Notes under the pieces: model-generated
Databases searched by the model: none
What the model was told of the DNA's origin: nothing
The model's input: only the letters and a program-made list of their open reading frames with translations
Translations under genes and position numbers: made by a program
Part shown: one piece after another, positions 46,723 to 58,777 of the stretch
Layout: every line of letters starts with the position of its first letter
How positions within the stretch are numbered: the first letter of the stretch is position 1
Assembly: GCA_029379385.1 (NCBI GenBank)
Contig: CM055617.1
Location: forward strand, 5,518,001-5,582,000
Reading direction: 5' to 3'
Length of the DNA stretch: 64,000 nucleotides
Origin: Quillaja saponaria
Lineage: Eukaryota; Streptophyta; Magnoliopsida; Fabales; Quillajaceae

Positions 46723-48347
46723 ATGGTCATGGAAGGTTGTCAACACTCAACACACAATCCTAAAAAGCAGAAGCTGCACAATGAAGAAAATAAGAATGAG
46801 ACAGAAGATAGAATAAGCAATTTACCAGATAAAATTCTTCGGCACATCCTAACATCACTTCCAACAAGAGATGCTGTTAGAACAAGTGTATTATCGAAAA
46901 GATGGCTGTATCTGTGGATATCTGTTACCATTATTGAGATTTCAGAAAATGATCTACCAAATCTGATGGAGTCGGAGATAAGGTTGCTGTTCTTGAGTTT
47001 TGTAGAGCGAGTACTTGTGCTTCACGAGTCTTCAGATCTAGCTTTCTTTTTACTTACATGCAATGTGCTATCTGATGTTTCTCGTGTTAGTTCTTGGATA
47101 TATGCTGCAGTAAGGCACAATGTTCAATCATTGTATCTTGAACTTCGTGGATTTGAAGAATAAAATGGATATAGGTGTGACAATACATTGGTTTTGCCTA
47201 ATTGCCTATTTATTTGTGGTTCTCTGAAGGCTTTCACCATGGATGGGAGTGTTTTCCTCAAGCTTGCATCGTCTATCTGCTTTTCAAGTCTGAGGAGTTT
47301 GACACTGAAGTATGTTGTATTTCCACATGATAAATCCACAAAACTGTTTTCAGGTTGCCCGGTCTTGCTGGACTTAACTTTAGATAAATGTGGCTGGTGG
47401 AATGTGAAGTGTGTTACTATAGCTGCTCCCATGCTTGAGCTGCTGACCATTGAAGAACATGAAGATAATCATGATAACTGTGGGTCCTTTATTTTTGGGA
47501 ATAGTCTGAGATACTTTTATTATTTTGGTCAATTAAAAAAATGACTATTTCACATACGACTCAATATCAATAGAGGATGCAATTATTGGCTTGTGTGGGT
47601 TACTGAATGACGATGAGAGTGGAAGGCAAAGAGAAGTTGCTTATCTGGCAGATAGGCTTCTTAGGGGGGTCTCTTCTGTGAAAAAGCTGCGGCTAACTGC
47701 TTATGCTTAGGAAGTATTATGGTTTGCTTCATAATTCTTAAATTTGCATTTGTTGTTTAACTCTGTTTCTTATATAGCATTCTATATTTTGTTTCTAGGT
47801 TCATAAGTACACAAAAGAATTATATGCATCTTCCCCTGTATTATGCAGTTTGACCACTCTGGAATTTAGATGGTCCAAAGCAATCAATTTTGGGTGTGGA
47901 GCACTAGCAAAGATGCTCCTCAATTTACCAAATCTTGATTCGCATATTTTCAACGGTAGATTTCAAAGAGCCACAATTCTTTTTGGTATTCTCTATTTGT
48001 TTGTTATATTGCCATTACAGCTGAATTGTGCTCACGACTTTCTCAGGGAATTTGTTTGTCCATGAATCTTGAATACGAAAATTGGATTTTGGATCCAGTG
48101 CCCTCTTGTTTCTCGGAACACCTCAAGTCTATTACAATTCAGGAAGTTCTGCAGAACATTCAGAGAGCTACTTACAGTGAAGACTTTGCTCAAAAGTGCT
48201 GCAGTATTAGAGAAGATGGTTATATCATGTCATCCTAATCATTTCTCTGGTGGTCCAGCAAGGGAAATGGATGTTCTTAGACTGTTGCAAAGGCTTCCTA
48301 AAGCCTCAATGTGCTGTAGCATCACATTCCAGAATTCTTCACGTTAA
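46723..48347 (+). pseudogene. F-box/LRR/FBD copy D, nonsense and frameshift mutations
   Basis: The closest relative in the cluster is copy F. The ATG of copy F is present at 46719 but leads into a stop after small insertions; the ATG at 46723 enters the F-box frame (DRISNLPDKILRHILTSLPT, VLSKRWLYLWIS). Lesions: an in-frame TAA at 47161 where copy F has an Asp/Asn codon, after which the same frame continues as LRR (SGCPVLLDLTLDKCGWWNV); an extra A in an A run at about 47536-47542, shifting the frame at GQLKN; a TAG after LTAYA near 47708; and another shift within the FBD exon between SITIQEV and LLTVKTLLKSAAVLEKM. Exon 2 begins near 47800 and the FBD exon near 48048, ending at 48347. Confidence 0.8.
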
Positions 48348-49472
48348 CATTTTCCTTCTGCTTGGATTTCTCTGGTTCAAATTTCCACTACTTTTGTAGC
48401 TGAGTTCTCCCATGATTTCAAGAATTCCTCAAGTTGTGCACTTGCTTCTATCAGTCTAAATACTTGTGAAGTGGTAATTGTGTCCTTGATGATAACATCT
48501 ATCTCTAGTGTATGATGCTCAGAAGTCCAATACGCCAAACTTCAATCAATGGGAATTCATGTAAAAATTTTGTTTTATCCAAATCAAAATTTAATGGATT
48601 TTTTCCTTTATACTTTAATCTGCAGAGTGAAGAGGAAGAGAATAATAAAATCTTAATTTTTTTTGGGTACGGCTACCACATTTAAATAATATTTTATATC
48701 AAGTTGTTGTAATAAACTATTGTTAAAAAAGATTAAATTTACTAAAGTAGAACTAACACTTAAACTCTGAGTCAGTGAGGTGATATCGATTATAATACAT
48801 ATAGTCATTTTCATAAAATCATAATTTGGTCAAGTTGGTCGAAATGAAGTTCGAAATTAAATTAAAATATAATATACAATGTTAAAAATTAAAGTATAGC
48901 TCATTTTAAGCTGCACGACAAGAACCATATAATTGGAAAAGGAAGGAGTGAATAAGGTAGTCCCTTAAACGACAATGTTTCTACATTTCCTTAACATTAC
49001 TGCGCTATCTTCTGGAAGGTCAGATTTAGCGTAGAGATTTTCTATTTTCTACTGCTTCCTTCATTTTTATTATTATTATTTTTTTTTTCTGGAGCTGGGT
49101 TCCTAACTATTAGAGTGGATGCAATTGAGAAGGGTAAGTTTGAAAATTGGATTTTGAGTAGTTTTGGGAAAATTAGTCTACTTAATTTCACTCTTCCAAT
49201 TGATTAAGGTTGCATTGGCAGTTAATGTGTTCTGTTTCATTACCCAACTGATCAGAATGATTTATCTCTAAGGATTAATTATTATTATTTTCATCTTTAC
49301 AGAATTCTTGGTTTATTTTTCATATTTACCAAATTTGGTGTTACATTTTTTTTTCCAACCAAATTGTTTAGGATTTTGTGTTCATTGGTATGTCACAGAC
49401 AATACTAAAACTGCAATTTGCAGTTTAAGGAGATTATGTGAAACATGGAGGATATAAGTCCTGTATACACAA
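48348..49472. other. Intergenic DNA with a duplicated F-box leader
   Basis: From about 49010 to 49470 the sequence parallels 56330-56950 upstream of copy G (GGAAGGTYAG..., AGAGATTTTC, CAATTGATTAAGGTT, then ATTGGTATGT-CA-ACAATACT and TTTAAGGAG). This is a decayed paralogous leader/promoter region. No gene. Confidence 0.45.
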
Positions 49473-49760
49473 ATGCATAATCAGATGAGAAATGGAGAAA
49501 ATGTGGATGAGAATGCTGATAGAATAAGCAATTTTGCCCCCAAAGTTCTTAGCTCACCAGAAGATTTTGGAGCAAAATTTACAAAGGACCTCCTCCAACC
49601 ACGAAAAAAAAAACAAAGGACCAAAAATTTTGGCCTGAGAAAATCACAGCTCATAAATTTGAGGAAGAATGCATGTGCTCCATGAGTCCAAAAATATAGA
49701 TTTCTTTTATCTTCTATTTCATGAATTTGAAGGACCATCTTGCAACCACGAGCTTCTGAA
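49473..49760 (+). pseudogene. F-box relic, N-terminal words only
   Basis: A short open stretch holds NGENVDENADRISNFAPKVL, which lines up with NESADRIGNFPDEIL of copy F (start of an F-box), then becomes unrelated Lys/Arg-rich sequence. Faint LRR-like remnants may continue to about 49760. It follows a duplicated leader, which supports a decayed gene copy rather than chance. Confidence 0.45.
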
Positions 49761-50246
49761 TGACGTTAATTATGGTAGCGTGACATTGCTTCTATATGAA
49801 TAGCTGCTTCTTTAATATTGTTGCTTACCCTCATTCTGTATGGTCTGAACTTAGCTTTCTCTCCTTTTGGGGGTGGTGAGGGAGGGGTAGAGGAGAGGTT
49901 TGGACTTTGGAGATCTCCTGCTATGTTGGCTTTCAATAAAATGAAAGATGAAATCATGAAAGAGACAAAAATGCAAGAAGTAGATGTTTTCATTATAATT
50001 TTGCTTATCTGTAAATCTTTTTAGGGAAATCCTCTGTTATACCATTAGTACTGTAAATTTTAGCAAATTTTTTGGTAAATGTCTATAAAGTGTCTTCATT
50101 TCTTGTATATATTATGTTAAATGACAATAGTTAACTGTCCGGTATCCATATTCTGAGCCTTCTGGCAGTTCTTTTTTGTTTACTTTTTCTCACATGTCAT
50201 GCTAAGCTGATAAAGTGTAATCTGAATTAGGGACCCCATTGAAGTT
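49761..50246. other. Spacer and leader of F-box copy E
   Basis: No gene. A likely 5' UTR intron ends at GAATTAG (about 50229), followed by ACCCCATTGAAGTTATGG, paralleling the leader of copy B. Confidence 0.4.
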
Positions 50247-51935
50247 ATGGATCTTAATGCTTTGACTAGGACAGCCAAATTCCAAAAGCATTGCAAACAG
50301 GATACAGATCAGTGCACTGTTGGGATATATGATCTACCCGACCCAGTTCTTCAGCACATCCTATCCTTCATTCCCACAAAAGAAGTTGCTAAAACAAGTG
50401 TAGTATCAAGAAGATGGCAACATCTGTGGTTGCATATAACAGATCTCAAGGTTGAAGAAGGGAAAGGAGAAAAGAGGCAACTATTCATCGGTTTTGTGGA
50501 GAGAGTACTTGGAGTTTGTTTTTTTTAGATCTTAAAAACTTCTCTCTTTCATGTAAAGTGCAAGGTGATGCATCTTGCATTAATGCATGGATATATGCCG
50601 TCATGAAGCATAAGATTCGAGCATTAAATCTTGACCTCAGAAACTTTGAAGAACCATTTTTGTTGCCTACCTGCGTATCTACAAGTGAATCAATAACACA
50701 CTTGGGTTAAGAATGTGCTGTACTCTCAAACTGCCTTCCTCCGTTTGTCTTCCGAGACTACGGATTTTGTCCCTGGCGAATGTCATATTCCCTGATGATC
50801 TCTCTCAACGCAGCAGTTCTTTTCTGGTTTCTCACTTCTGGTGAAGTTGTATATAAGTTGTTGCAGTTGGGAGAATGTCAAGGCTGCCTGTATATCTACC
50901 CCCATGCTTCAGAAATTGCACATAACAGAGATGAAAAATGATGACAGTGATCAGTCAGATCAAGAAAATGGTGAAACTAATGCTTGCCAAGTTGTAATTC
51001 TTGCTCCTATTCTGAAATCATTTACTTATATTGGTCAAGTCATAAATGATTATTATTTATATAACTCAACCTCAGTAACTGATGCATCTATTGAAGTTAA
51101 CACTGATGACTGGTATAGTGAAAATTGTTAAAGAAAAGCAGATTATCATGTATTCAAGCTTCTTAAAGGGCTGTCTAATGTGAAGAAGCTATCGCTTTAT
51201 CAAATTACTGTTCAGGTCTGGTCTGCAGTCTGCACTTGTTCTTTTTATCTGTTTTATTGGCTCATCTCTATTCTTTTCGTTTCTGATGTCAGGTTCTTGA
51301 TTTTACAGCAGAGTTACTTGAGCATCTGCCTTTGTTTACCAATCTGGGAAACTCGAAGTGGATTCATTAATAACACGTATAGAGTTATCTTGTGAAGCAT
51401 TACTGACCATACTACGGAAATCACCTTCTCTTGAAATTGTGGACTTTATATCGGTATATATTCGTAAAGCAACATTTTTTAATACAGCCTTACTGAGGAT
51501 GCTTACTTTTTCTATATCTGTTTGTTCTTAATAACCATGTAGGGGGTCCATTTGCCTGCGGATTGTGTAAAAAATTATTGGATATTGGATCCTGTGCCTT
51601 CATGCTTTCTGACACACCTCAAGACCATCAATATCATTGGTTTATATGAAGGAGGTGAAGACGATCTACGTGCAATAAAAGTTTTGTTACAAACTGCAGT
51701 TGCTTTGGAAAGATTGGTTATTTCCTGTTGTCAGTTCCACTTTGATTCCCCTGCTGGTTTAAAGGAAATGAAGAAATTGTATGAACAGATACTTGGGTTC
51801 CCTAGAGGCTCAATGAGTTGTGTGATAGATTTTTCTTTAATCCTTATCATAAAGATTATGAATTTCACACTTTGCTTTTGCGATCCACCATTTGTATTCT
51901 TTTTCTTCTTTTTTTGGGGTGATAATTATAAATAA
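50247..51935 (+). pseudogene. F-box/LRR/FBD copy E, several frameshifts and a nonsense codon
   Basis: The ATG at 50247 gives MDLNALTRTAKFQKH, then a full F-box (YDLPDPVLQHILSFIPTKE, VVSRRWQHLWLH). An 8-T run at about 50518-50525 shifts the frame and gives a stop at 50526. The frame resumes as LKNFSLSCKVQGDAS, is lost again after SITHLG (50708), resumes at KLYISCCSWENVKAACIS, and has a TAA at 51129 where copy B has CAA. The region after VKKLSLYQITVQ contains an intron. The FBD exon (about 51543-51935) is open: WILDPVPSCFLTHLKTINI and LLQTAVALERLVISC, with a C-terminal extension rich in Phe. Closest to copy B. Confidence 0.8.
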
Positions 51936-53107
51936 TGTAGTTGTTTTTACGACATTTATGTGATAATTTATTTTCTTGAAGCAAATGATTTGTTATTGAT
52001 ATATTTGTGCTATAGTTATTCATGTTGGATGATATGGTAAGAATCAGATTACTATTAAAAATAACCCTTTAAATTTGCTAAAAGAAATTAAATTTTACTG
52101 AAATTTACTAATTACAAGTCCATTTGGTATACATATTGCAAAATTTGATTGCTAATTGAGAGCTCTAATCTATGAATTTGGAGCATTTGATTTTCTAAAA
52201 TATTGCGATTGGCTTAATCTCAATTGGGTCAAGTCAGATAAATTCTCTAATTGTTATAAATAGCTATAAAAGACTTTTTAGCTTTTCAGTTTGCATACGA
52301 CACTAGAACTGTCCAATTTGCTTTTATCCCTTATATATTAACAGTCATCTTTAACTTAATTCTATTTCAAATATTTATTTATTAAAAATATAATTTATTT
52401 TATTTTATTTACTTGATTATATTATATATTATTATTAAGTAATATGGTATTCATATAGTTATTGCAATGCATTATTTAATAATATAACATATATAAAAAT
52501 ATTTTATTTATAACTAAATAATATTAAAATAACTTATGCAATAGGCAAACTAAATATTATTACTATGCATGTCTTTCATGATAATTACATAGATAAATTG
52601 ACTTTTGCAATCTATATACTAAATTTATATTTGATTTATTTGTAATATGCATACCAAACACATATTTGGCTTATGACCAATTTAATTTTTGTAATCTAGC
52701 TAATGCAATATGACTTATCTCCAATTTGATTTTTACAATTTGTATGCCTGTTTGGTAAAAGAATTGTAAAATCTGATTATTGATTTAAGAGTTTAATATG
52801 TGGATTGTAAGCGTTTGATTTTCAAAAAAATTACAATTCTGTTCACATCAGATAAATTTTCCAGTTGATAAAAGTAAGTTTTTGGCTTACCATAAATCTT
52901 TTTATATATTAATAGTCCTCCCTAATTTAATGTATTAATAACTGAATAATATTAAAATAATACAATATATAAATACAATATTATGCCCTTGTTAATAATT
53001 ACATATATGAACTGACTGTTACCATTTCCATATCAATCAGAGATATGATATCCTTGCTATCACATGTTCTGTTGTCCCGGGAAATGACGTTACTTTTCTG
53101 TTATTAG
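51936..53107. other. AT-rich intergenic DNA with a diverged direct repeat
   Basis: The block at about 52110-52285 (TTTGGTATACATATTGCAAAA, GAGCTCTAATCTATG, CATTTGATTTTCTAAAA, GTCAGATAAATT) is echoed at about 52735-52890 (TTTGGTAAAAGAATTGTAAAA, CGTTTGATTTTCAAAAA, ATCAGATAAATTTTCC). The period is about 625 bp; this is probably an old transposon or tandem duplicate. No gene seen. Confidence 0.4.
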
Positions 53108-53250
53108 GGTTTTGACGTTTTTTGCTTCTAAAGCCCCGGGTACCTCTTCTCCACGAGTGAGTTGGATGGAGGATGGCGCCAATTTAAGAACCTCCGTCCT
53201 CCATTTCTACTGTAACGGCAAGGCATTCCGTATCATCTTTCTTCAGGTCA
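53108..53250 (+). promoter_or_regulatory. Conserved F-box leader with TGGCGCCAATTTAAGAAC block (copy F)
   Basis: Homologous to 45615-45750; see that entry. A donor-like TTCAGGTCAA at about 53243 and GGTAAGTATG at 53294 follow. Copy F's start codon lies about 720 bp downstream after a GGTTAG acceptor (53956), so this is probably its first, untranslated exon. Confidence 0.55.
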
Positions 53251-53971
53251 ACTATTCCGTCACTGAATTTTCAAACTTGAAGTTCCTCTTAAGGTAAGTA
53301 TGTTCATCTATTTTTTGTTTTTTTGATTCATTGATGTCCCTTTTGTTGTTCTTCCTATTTTTCCTCCTCCCCTGTCATTTATATTTATGATTTTTATGAA
53401 ATTTTCAAAGAATATTGGCTTACATTGTTGGGATAGGGGAAGGAGAGGTTTTAAATTAATTTTGTTTTGGTTTGAAGTGAATTGACTTGGATATCTTCTG
53501 TAAAAGAAAAGTAGTTAACTTTAGCAATTTTTTTCATAATAAAGTTGACCCACTAACTTTGGATGTCAAACCCATTACAATCTCGATGTCAATGTCAATC
53601 CTTAGGATTAATGGTTGATTAAAAGGTAGATTACGTTTCAATGGGATAGCAGACAAGGTTAACCGAAAATTTCATAGGAGACAAATTCAACAAGGAAATG
53701 TGACATGTAATGTATGCATCTATATAATAGTAGAAGCTTTTGATGTTATGTGAATTTAAATGGGAGTGATTTTAGGAAATCTAATGTTCTGGGTATTTGA
53801 AGACCTTTTTACAAGCATATTTATCTCATTTGTTTGGCAATTGATTAAACATAGGAGTTTTGATCTATGTGTAGTATTATTAATTTTATTGAGTTTGTTT
53901 TATATATGGCTTTATTCTTGTGGCTCAATAATTCTAAATATGCATTTGCTGGTTAGGTGAACATCAAAACC

Positions 53972-55618
53972 ATGGATGGAAGGTTGTCAACATATAATCT
54001 GAAAAGGCAGAAGCTGCACGATGAAGAAAATAAGAATGAGAGTGCAGACAGAATAGGCAATTTTCCAGATGAAATCCTTCAGCACATCTTAACATTGCTT
54101 CCAACAAGAGATGCTGTTAGAACAAGTGTATTATTGAAAAGATGGCAGTACCTATGGATGTCAGTTACCAATATTGACATTTCAGAAACTGATCTACCAA
54201 ATATGAATGAGATGAGGTCACTGTTTTTGAATTTTGTAGAAAGAGTCCTTGTGCTTCGTGAATCTTCAGATCTTCGTAACTTTTCTCTTACATGTGATGT
54301 GCTAACTGATGTTTCTCAAGTTAGTTCATGGATATATGCTGCAGTAAGGCACCATGTTCGGTCCATGTTTCTTCAACTTCGTGGGTTTGAAGATAACAAT
54401 GGGAATAGGTTTGAAGAATCACTTATTTTTCCTCAAACAATGGGAATAGGTTTGAAGAATCACTTATTTTTCCTCATTGCCTATTCACTTCTGATACTCT
54501 CAAATCGTTTACTATGGATGGGGGTGTTTGGCTCAAGTTTCCATCTTCCATTTGCTTTTCAAGACTGACGAGTTTGAAGCTTAAGTATGTTGCATTTCCT
54601 GATGATAAATCAACACAACGACTGTTTTCAGGTTTCCCGGCTTTAGAGAAGTTATCTTTAGATGAGTGTGGTTGGTGGAATGTGAATGCTGTTAATATAG
54701 CTGCTCCCATGCTTCAGACACTGACAATTAGTGAAGACGCAATTAATCATGATAATTGTCGATTCTTTATTGTTAGGAAGAATCTGAAATACTTTTACTA
54801 TGTTGGTCAACTAAAAAACGATTATTACATCTACAACTCATTTTCACTAGCATATGCATTTATTGGATTGCATGGAATACTGAATGAGAGTGGAAGACTG
54901 AGAGAAGTTGCTTATAGGGCAGATAGGCTTCTTAGAGGGCTCCGCTATGTGAAAATACTACTGCTAACTAGTTATGCCTTTGATGTATGTTACTCTGTTT
55001 CTTAATTCTTTATTTTGCAGTGGCTGCTTATTTATTGTTTTGTTTCTTATATAACTGTATATTTTGTTCCTAGGTTCTCAAGGATGTGAAGGAATTATAT
55101 GCATCTCTGCCTATATTATACAATTTGACCTGTCTTAAATTTGGGGTGGGGAAGGCAATCGATTTTGGTTGTGGAGCAGTAGCAAAGATGCTCCAGAACA
55201 TACCCAATCTTGTTTCTCTCATATTTACATCGGTAGCTTTCTCAGAGCCACTATTTTTTATGGTATTCTCTATTTGCTTTTGTATAACCAATCAGATAAA
55301 ATGTGCTCATGACTTCTGTAGGGGATTTGTTTGTCCACGCATCATGAAGAAGAAAATTGGATATTGAATCCAGTGCCTTCTTGTTTCGCAGCACACCTCA
55401 AGTCTATTACGATCAATAAGTTCCGTGGAAGAAAAGGAGAGCTACATGTAGTGAAGTCTTTGCTCGAAAATGCTGGAGTATTGGAGAAGATGGTTTTATT
55501 ATGTCATCATAATTTCTCTGGTGGTTCAGCGAGGGAAATGGATGTTCTTAGATTGTTGAAAATGCCTCCTAGAGCCTCAATGTGCTGCAGCATCATATTC
55601 CCACATTTTCTGCGATAA
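53972..55618 (+). pseudogene. F-box/LRR/FBD copy F, disabled by a perfect 41-bp tandem duplication
   Basis: ATG at 53972. F-box at residues 26-75 (DRIGNFPDEILQHILTLLPT, VLLKRWQYLWMS), LRR-like repeats (SGFPALEKLSLDECGWWNV), exon 1 to a GTATGT donor after 54984, exon 55074-55232, and FBD exon 55322-55618 (WILNPVPSCFAAHLKSITI). A 41-bp block (54395-54435) is repeated exactly at 54436-54476 and shifts the frame to a stop about 20 codons on. If one copy is discounted, exon 1 becomes 972 bp and the three exons read as one 475-residue frame of normal family length. So this is the only lesion, and the gene is either freshly dead or polymorphic. Confidence 0.85.
54395..54476 (+). repeat. Perfect 41-bp tandem duplication in F-box copy F
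   Basis: Two adjacent identical copies beginning AACAATGGGAATAGGTTTG, at 54395 and 54436. 41 is not a multiple of 3. No mismatch between copies, so it is very recent or an assembly error. Confidence 0.95.
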
Positions 55619-57194
55619 CATTTTCCTTCCATGATTTCACTGATTCAAATTACAAAGCCACAAGTTTTTTAGCTCAAAAATCTCCCATGATTCCCTATAA
55701 TATGGAAACTTTTGAGGAACAAATTCTCAAGTTGTGCAGTCCCTGCTCTTAGTCTATACTTGGATGCTGTATTTTTGTAATATCCGGTTCTCTATAACCT
55801 CCTGGCGTTTTCATTCCTTGATTAAGACTTCCTAGTTCCTAGTATATTATAATTCTGAAAAACTGTTTTTAATTAAAAGAATAATGATTTTTTTTTTGTT
55901 TGGGTATAAATTTTATCTTTCTTCTTTTTTATTTATTTATTTATTTTTGGTTACAAAATTTTATCTTTCATTTTAGCCATAGAAATATTTATCCTTAGAA
56001 AAATAAGGTACGACATACTTCCATTGCTTAAGCAACCTTCCCATGTACATTCGTTTAGGAATAAATGACGTTAAGATAACCTCGTTTCCGGAAAAGGCGT
56101 AGGTTTAGGAAATGTGAGCAAATTCCATTCTCTTCAATTGGTTATGGCGCCAAGAACCAATTGTCCAATTCCTTCACAATCGCAACCATTTTACGCGGAA
56201 AAGCTACCCTTTTGACTTGAGGACAGAGAGCTGCAACCAAACCAAGCGTTCGATGTCGTTTGCTTAAGGACTCCGGTTTCAATCATCGGAGCTATCTTTG
56301 ATTTTCCGGCACTGGCTTACCGACTGGAAGGTTAGCTTTTGCATAGAGATTTTCCATTTCTTTCTCTTTTGGGGTGGTGGGTTGAAGCTATATCTGATGT
56401 TAAGATGTTTGAATAGAAACAGTGGTTTTCAGACTAGTAGGGTTTACTTGCAAAACTCTCCATGTCAGTTCATGATAAATAAAATGGTTATTTAGTAGAT
56501 AAGGATTGCAAACACTGTCTATGATTAACCATTTGATAAAGGCAGAGTTTTGCAATGAATGGTTTTAAGTGGGAGGCACTGAAGGAAACCAAAAGATAGA
56601 GTCTTTGAGATGTTCAGTACTGGATAATTCGTGTAAGACAAGAGAATGAGTTGGAATAAAATCTAGAGTAGTTTCATGGAAACAGTAGTCAAAATAATTT
56701 TACTTTTTTCAATTGATTAAGGTTATATTGGATGTGTATTTGTTCTGCTTTTTCTACCTAATTAATCAGAATAATCATAATATAGCTCAAAGTCGAAGTT
56801 GAATGTTTCTTCATTCTTAACAAATTGTTGTAAGATTCCTAACCTTCATCAAATTGTCTGGTTGGGATCTGTCTTTCCCGTTGGTATGTTGCAACAATAC
56901 TTCAAGTTCTATTTTCACTTTAAGGAGTTCATTTCAAGGATGTAAGTCCTTCATAATAAGGGCTTATTTTTGTTCTTTAAGTCTCCATGCACATCCCACC
57001 AAGCTTCATGTGTTTGATTTGTGCCAAAGTTCCTTCTTCTTTCAATTTCTGTAACTCATTTATGGATGAATCTGCTTCACCAGGGTCTTTATGCTTCAAG
57101 TCTTATTGTACCTTGGCAGCATGATGTTGCAGCCTCTTGTAGATTTTTCTATATCTGACTGATCAATTCTAATGTTAGGATAGCTATATAGATC
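55619..57194. other. Intergenic DNA with leader region of F-box copy G
   Basis: A GGCGCCAA motif at 56146 sits in a GC-richer block (56085-56335) that ends in a donor-like AAGGTTAGC, like the leaders of the other copies. 56330-56950 resembles 49010-49470. No coding region. Confidence 0.45.
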
Positions 57195-58777
57195 ATCGAT
57201 GCAAGTACTCTGATACGCAAATTCAAGAAGCAGAAGCAGAACGAGAGCAAAATTTGGATAGCAGCAGCAAGACTTTGGGCAACTTACCAGATGACATCCT
57301 TTGCCTTCTTTAAACAAAGGATGCTGTTAAAACAAGCATAATATTGAAAAGATGGGAATAAATATGGACTTCCATTCCTGTTCTTTACTTTTGTGGTGAG
57401 GAGTCAACAATGTGGATTCATTTCATAGAAAGAGCACTTCTATCTGCTTCGTGGCTCCTTTTATATAAGTAAATTTTTTCTTCAGTGCGATGTGCAACAC
57501 GATTCATCTCTTGTCAAATCCTGGATCTCTACTGCTGTAAAGCATAATGATAAAAGAGTTAACCATCTCCCTCAATAAAATCAGAGAAGAGTCATTTATG
57601 TTGCCTCAAAGCTTATGTACTTGTGGAACACAGAATGAATTTAGTCTTGACATCCCTCGCATCCTCAAACTTTCTAGTACGATTCACTCCTCAAGTTTCA
57701 AATCCTTGTCTCTTGATCAAATTAAATTTGAGGATGGGTATTCAGTCGAGCAGCTATTTTCTGGTTGCCCGGTTCTTGAGGTGTTGTCTTTATTTCATTG
57801 CTGTTGGAAGAATTTGAAGGTTGTGATTATTGGTTCTCCCAAGCTTTGGAGCTTGAGTATAGATGAAAAATTGAAAACAGAGAATCAGATAATGGTTCAG
57901 ATGGTTGACAGATTATAATTTTTGGAACTGGTTGTCTCAAAATATTTGATTACTTGGGTATTTTATTCAATGAATATTGTTATTTCAACTCTTCTTCCCT
58001 AAAAGAGGGCACAAATTAGCTGTTATGAACCTTCCACTGAGAAACCAAGACAGTTTGGCTTCCGTGCCTATAAGCTTCTCAGAGATATCACTGAAGTTGA
58101 AAAGTTGACTCTCGGTACTCATGTTGTTGAGGTGCGTCGGCTTTTATCATTCAAAGGTAGAGACATTCATTCCCTTACCGATGATCATTCTTTATCTTCT
58201 CTCAGCTTCTTGCTGATCATAAAGTGAAATTCATAGACCATATGCCCATAGCCCCATACTCAACAGCCTTCACTATTTCGGGTTGTCTGATGGACCAGCA
58301 ATTCTTGATAGTGTAGCCCTATTAAAAGATAATCCAAAACATGCCTTGTCTTAAAACCATGGAATTTAATGAGGTGATTTTACATCCGCATTCAACAGTG
58401 AATTTTGTTCTTCTATTGCACCAACTATTGGCTATTGCTGCTATTATCTCTAACTGTTGGATTAATGACAATCTAGGGTGTTACCCTTAATTTCTTCCAT
58501 TGATGCAAGAAATAGGGTATTGAACTCACTGCTTCAGTGTTTTCTGTCACACCTCAAAATCATTTCCATTCGTGAGATTCTTGGCGATGATTTGGAGTTA
58601 TATATGGTAGAGATTTTGCTCAGGAATGAAATGGTTATTGTACGAAATGAACGACATGGATGGATAGCACAGAAGCAGAAAGTGTATGAAGAGATATTGA
58701 AGCTTCCCAGAGGGAAAAAACTAGTGAATTCAGAATTTCTGAGCCAATATATACAATTAGAGGAAAAATGGAAGTAA
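57195..58777 (+). pseudogene. F-box/LRR/FBD copy G, heavily degraded
   Basis: F-box remnants LGNLPDDILCLL, stop, TKDAVKTSIILKRWE, stop, IWTSIPVLYF at about 57270-57400 carry in-frame stops. An LRR part is open at 57547-57918 (SGCPVLEVLSLFHCCWKNL). FBD-like remains at 58478-58777 (LLQCFLSHLKIISIREI, then EILKLPRGKK). Many stops and shifts lie between. The oldest-looking copy of the cluster. Confidence 0.75.
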
